From: RGIG995 sp045652445
GTDB lineage: Bacteria > Bacillota > Clostridia > Oscillospirales > UBA644
Reading direction: 5' to 3'
NCBI GenBank assembly: GCA_045652445.1
Contig: JAZRUJ010000032.1
Span: 1 to 16,000, forward strand
Length of the DNA stretch: 16,000 nt
In this document: positions 13,546 through 16,000 of the stretch, piece after piece
Layout: every line of letters starts with the position of its first letter
How positions within the stretch are numbered: the stretch's first letter is position 1
Position numbers and translations under genes: made by a program
Notes under the pieces: model-generated
Told to the model about the DNA's origin: nothing
Databases searched by the model: none
The model's input: only the letters and a program-made list of their open reading frames with translations

Positions 13546-13569
13546 GTGTTCCGTTGGTTTTACGGACAC
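13546..13569 (+). promoter_or_regulatory. 5'-proximal mRNA hairpin of the aminotransferase operon
   Basis: GTGTTCCGT (13546-13554) pairs with ACGGACAC (13562-13569) over 8 bp with one bulged T and a 7-nt loop, starting about 10 nt from the predicted transcript end. It has no U tail, so it is not a terminator; protecting the 5' end from decay is a reasonable guess. Confidence 0.4.
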
Positions 13570-13608
13570 ACAAATATATTTTACCACATTTTTCAGGAGG
13601 AATACACA

Positions 13609-14916
13609 ATGGGAAAAGCAACTGACTTTCGCTACAACACCGGAGCTACCAGAGTTCCCTGGGCTGCTGTCGGTGAAAACTACAACACCGCTGACTTGAT
13701 GGAAATCATCAGATTCTTGATGCAGGGTGAAGGTGCTGAATACGATCAGGCCATCGAAGCTGTTTGGGAACAAGTGAAGAAACTGGGTGAAATTGCCACC
13801 CCTCCCGGAAAGCTGTCCCTGGCTTCTCAGGTAGAAGCTGCAGAAGAAGCTTGTAACAAATACCTGGGTACCGAATCTTCTACCTTCGTTACCAATGCAA
13901 CTGCCGGTTTTGAAATCGCTTACAAATACGCAAACCTGAAGGCTGGCGACGAAGTTATCGTTCCCGCCATCACTTTCGTTGCCACCATGGCATACCCCTT
14001 GGCAATCGGCTGCAAACTGGTCTTCGCTGACGTGGATCCCAGAACCATCAACATGGATCCCGCTGACGTTGCCCGTAAGATCACCGACAAGACCAAGATG
14101 ATTGTTCCCGTACATATCGGCGGTTACCCCGTAGATCTGGATCCCATCATGGAACTTGCTAAGAAGCATGACATCGTTGTTCTGGAAGATGCTGCCCATG
14201 CCTTCGGTGCAATGTACAAGGGTCGTATGATCGGTACCATCGGTGATTTCGGTGCATTCTCCATGCACGAAGTTAAGAATATCACCTCTTTCGGGGAAGG
14301 CGGTATCCTTTGTACCTCTATTCCCGATTACACTCCTCACATGAAGAGAGCCCGTTTCTTGGGTCTGGACTTCTCCTGCCCCATCAAAGATTGGCTCTAC
14401 AACATCACTCCCATTCCCGGTAAGGAAGGTCCCTTCGTTCCCGGCAACTCTTCCACCACCGAAATTCAGGGTCTGGGTCTGAAGCTTCAGGTTGCTCGTA
14501 ACGAAGAAATCATTAAGATTCGCCGTGACGCTGCCGCTTACCTGACCAACCGCTTTGCTGAAAACGATGCCATCGTTCCTCAGCTGCTGGATACCGATGA
14601 AATCAAACCCACCTACCACCTCTACCTGCTTCAGATCGATCCTGCCAAGGCAGGCGGCGACATTCAGGTTCTGAAGAAGAAGCTGGAAGAAAAGGGTGTT
14701 ACCCAGATTGTACACTTCGGTCCTCTGTATCGCTTCAAGATCGTACAGGACATGGGCTACGATTCCGATGAAATCGCTAAGACCTGCCCCGTTTGTGAAG
14801 AAGTGTTCTACAAGAGATTTACCCACCTTCCCTTGTACGGTTTGTCCGACGATCAGCTGAAGTACATGGCAGACGCTGTTCTGGAAGCAGTTGCTGAAAT
14901 GCAGGCAGGGAAGTAA
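13609..14916 (+). CDS. DegT/DnrJ/EryC1/StrS-family PLP-dependent aminotransferase
   Basis: Members transfer an amino group, usually from glutamate, to a keto-sugar or keto-cyclitol. The 435-residue protein shows the family core: SSTFVTNATAG (90-100) for cofactor phosphate binding, VPAITFVAT (118-126), LEDAAHAFGA with D194 contacting the PLP ring nitrogen, and SMHEVKNITSFGEGG with the Schiff-base Lys at 223. A Lys here argues for an aminotransferase and not a dehydratase such as RfbH, which has His. The core starts about 40 residues later than in typical members, so there is an N-terminal extension. The start is ATG 13609 with AGGAGG at 13595-13600; an in-frame upstream extension lacks a ribosome binding site. 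Codon choice (CTG, GCT, GGT, AAG) is much more optimised than in the ABC or mgtE genes. First gene of a two-gene operon. Confidence 0.9.
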   Translation: MGKATDFRYNTGATRVPWAAVGENYNTADLMEIIRFLMQGEGAEYDQAIEAVWEQVKKLGEIATPPGKLSLASQVEAAEEACNKYLGTESSTFVTNATAGFEIAYKYANLKAGDEVIVPAITFVATMAYPLAIGCKLVFADVDPRTINMDPADVARKITDKTKMIVPVHIGGYPVDLDPIMELAKKHDIVVLEDAAHAFGAMYKGRMIGTIGDFGAFSMHEVKNITSFGEGGILCTSIPDYTPHMKRARFLGLDFSCPIKDWLYNITPIPGKEGPFVPGNSSTTEIQGLGLKLQVARNEEIIKIRRDAAAYLTNRFAENDAIVPQLLDTDEIKPTYHLYLLQIDPAKAGGDIQVLKKKLEEKGVTQIVHFGPLYRFKIVQDMGYDSDEIAKTCPVCEEVFYKRFTHLPLYGLSDDQLKYMADAVLEAVAEMQAGK

Positions 14917-14919
14917 GAT

Positions 14920-15951
14920 ATGAGAAAAGTTAAATGGGGCGTTATCGGTTGCGGCGGGATTGCTGACCGCCGTACCATTCCCGGCATGATGCTTGCCGAA
15001 AATGCCGAATTGGTTGCCGTTATGGACGCCAACGGTGCTGCTGCCGAAGCCGTAAAAGAAAAATACGGTGCAAAATACGCTTTTGACAATTACGAAGATC
15101 TGCTGGCTGTCGACGAAATCGAAGCAGTTTATATCGCTTCTCCCGTCTTTGCTCACAAAGATCAAGCCTTTGCTGCTGCAAAAGCGAAAAAACACATTCT
15201 TCTGGAAAAGCCTTTGGGCTTGACCTTGGAAGATTCCCTTGAAATTATCGACCTTTGTGAAAAAGAAGGCGTGAAATTGGGCGTTGGTATGATGATGCGT
15301 TTCCATGCGTATCATCAGGCCATCAAAAAGATCATTGCCGACGGTACCATCGGGGACATCGTCTCCATGCGTGCCCAGTTCACCTGTTGGTATCCCACCA
15401 TTGAAGGAAGCTGGCGTCAGGACAAAACCCTGTCCGGCGGCGGTGCTTTGATGGATATGGGGATCCATTGTATCGACCTTTTGCAGTACTGCTCCGGTCT
15501 GAATGCGGTGGAATGCACCGGTTTTGCTTACAACCAAACCTTTGGTTACAATTCCGACGACTCTTCCGCCGTTATCATGAAGATGGAAAACGGTGCTTTG
15601 GCTTACGTGGATAACAATTACAACATTCCCGACGCTGCCGCAAAATGTCCTTTGGAATTTTACGGTACCAAAGGCAGCATTATCGCTGTCGGCACCTTGA
15701 GTCAGGACGAAGGCGGTAGTGTGGAAGTTCTTGCTTGTCCCGAAGCTGCCGGTTACGATGCTCAACAGAACCGTAGTTTGGTAGAACCCTTGGAAGTAAA
15801 GGTTGAATTCGGTAATATGTACACGAAGGAAGTGGAAGCATTCTCCGACGCGGTTATTAACGACGTTGAACCTATCGTCAATGGAAAAAATACCATCATC
15901 ACTCAGAAAGTTATCGACGCTATTTATAAGAGTAACGGCGGAAAACTGTAA
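14920..15951 (+). CDS. Gfo/Idh/MocA-family NAD(P)-dependent dehydrogenase
   Basis: Oxidises or reduces a hydroxyl/keto group, typically of a sugar, cyclitol or nucleotide sugar. The 343 residues start with a Rossmann fold, GVIGCGGIADRR (7-18). The family motif EKPL at 96-99 carries the catalytic-region Lys. The C-terminal half has GSWRQDK (163-169) and GGALMDMGIHCIDLL with D179 and H183, the usual substrate-binding pair. It begins 3 nt after the aminotransferase stop, using GGGAAG inside the end of that gene, so the two are translated together. A dehydrogenase making a ketone next to a DegT transaminase that aminates it is the classic amino-sugar or amino-cyclitol pairing (compare ntdC/ntdA or wbpB/wbpE). 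The exact substrate is not determinable here. Confidence 0.9.
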   Translation: MRKVKWGVIGCGGIADRRTIPGMMLAENAELVAVMDANGAAAEAVKEKYGAKYAFDNYEDLLAVDEIEAVYIASPVFAHKDQAFAAAKAKKHILLEKPLGLTLEDSLEIIDLCEKEGVKLGVGMMMRFHAYHQAIKKIIADGTIGDIVSMRAQFTCWYPTIEGSWRQDKTLSGGGALMDMGIHCIDLLQYCSGLNAVECTGFAYNQTFGYNSDDSSAVIMKMENGALAYVDNNYNIPDAAAKCPLEFYGTKGSIIAVGTLSQDEGGSVEVLACPEAAGYDAQQNRSLVEPLEVKVEFGNMYTKEVEAFSDAVINDVEPIVNGKNTIITQKVIDAIYKSNGGKL

Positions 15952-15966
15952 GAGATACAAAAAAAT

Positions 15967-15999
15967 CCCCCGACACGAAAGTGTCGGGGGTTATTTTTT
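15967..15999 (+). terminator. Intrinsic terminator of the aminotransferase-dehydrogenase operon
   Basis: CCCCCGACAC (15967-15976) and GTGTCGGGGG (15981-15990) form a perfect 10-bp stem closed by a GAAA tetraloop, followed by TTATTTTTT. It lies 15 nt after the stop codon and shows the operon has only two genes. An A run upstream gives it some activity on the other strand too. Confidence 0.93.
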
Positions 16000-16000
16000 A

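Noticed and set aside
13513..15960. 815-codon open frame antisense to the aminotransferase and dehydrogenase genes
   Set aside because: Same codon-bias shadow effect. The composition is not protein-like and there is no ribosome binding site or promoter on that strand.

Overview
This window reads as chromosome from an obligately anaerobic Firmicute, most likely class Clostridia; I cannot name a genus. The evidence is near-consensus TTGACA-17-TATAAT promoters, GGAGG-type ribosome binding sites, U-tailed intrinsic terminators, and an anaerobic gene set: oxygen-sensitive class III ribonucleotide reductase, rubredoxin, a flavodiiron O2/NO reductase, pyrophosphate-dependent phosphofructokinase and a fermentative D-lactate dehydrogenase. 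Nothing looks like a mobile element, prophage or CRISPR array. Apart from the first gene, cut by the window edge, every gene appears intact.

Layout. 1-409 (minus) is the start of a metallophosphoesterase gene with its own promoter and a 16-bp palindrome at the expected transcription start. 694-1911 is PPi-dependent 6-phosphofructokinase. A bidirectional terminator separates it from a convergent tRNA-Val(GAC) gene. At 2133-3712 a strong promoter drives the magnesium channel gene mgtE through a leader of about 160 nt. The leader carries a small Pro/Arg-rich upstream ORF resembling enterobacterial MgtL, and a hairpin pair that can hide or expose the mgtE ribosome binding site. 3848-6492 is an ABC exporter followed closely by a zinc-ribbon DEDDh exonuclease. 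6521-6751 is a free-standing small-RNA-like unit with promoter, two long hairpins and terminator. 6794-9645 is nrdD-nrdG behind a promoter flanked by two predicted NrdR boxes.

From 12216 down to 9708 (minus strand) a three-gene O2/NO-defence and iron-handling operon encodes a flavodiiron protein fused to flavin reductase and rubredoxin domains, a ferritin, and a free rubredoxin. Upstream of it, also on the minus strand, is a D-lactate dehydrogenase gene with a Rex-like operator. Divergent from that, 13501-15999 is a compact, codon-optimised two-gene operon: a DegT-family aminotransferase and a Gfo/Idh/MocA-family dehydrogenase, closed by a strong terminator.

Themes. Much of the window concerns redox and anaerobic physiology: NADH disposal (lactate dehydrogenase, Rex-like site), oxygen and NO removal, iron storage and anaerobic dNTP synthesis under NrdR-like control. 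The item most worth following up is the mgtE leader, which looks like a translation-based Mg2+ sensor of MgtL type. The small-RNA unit before nrdD is second.
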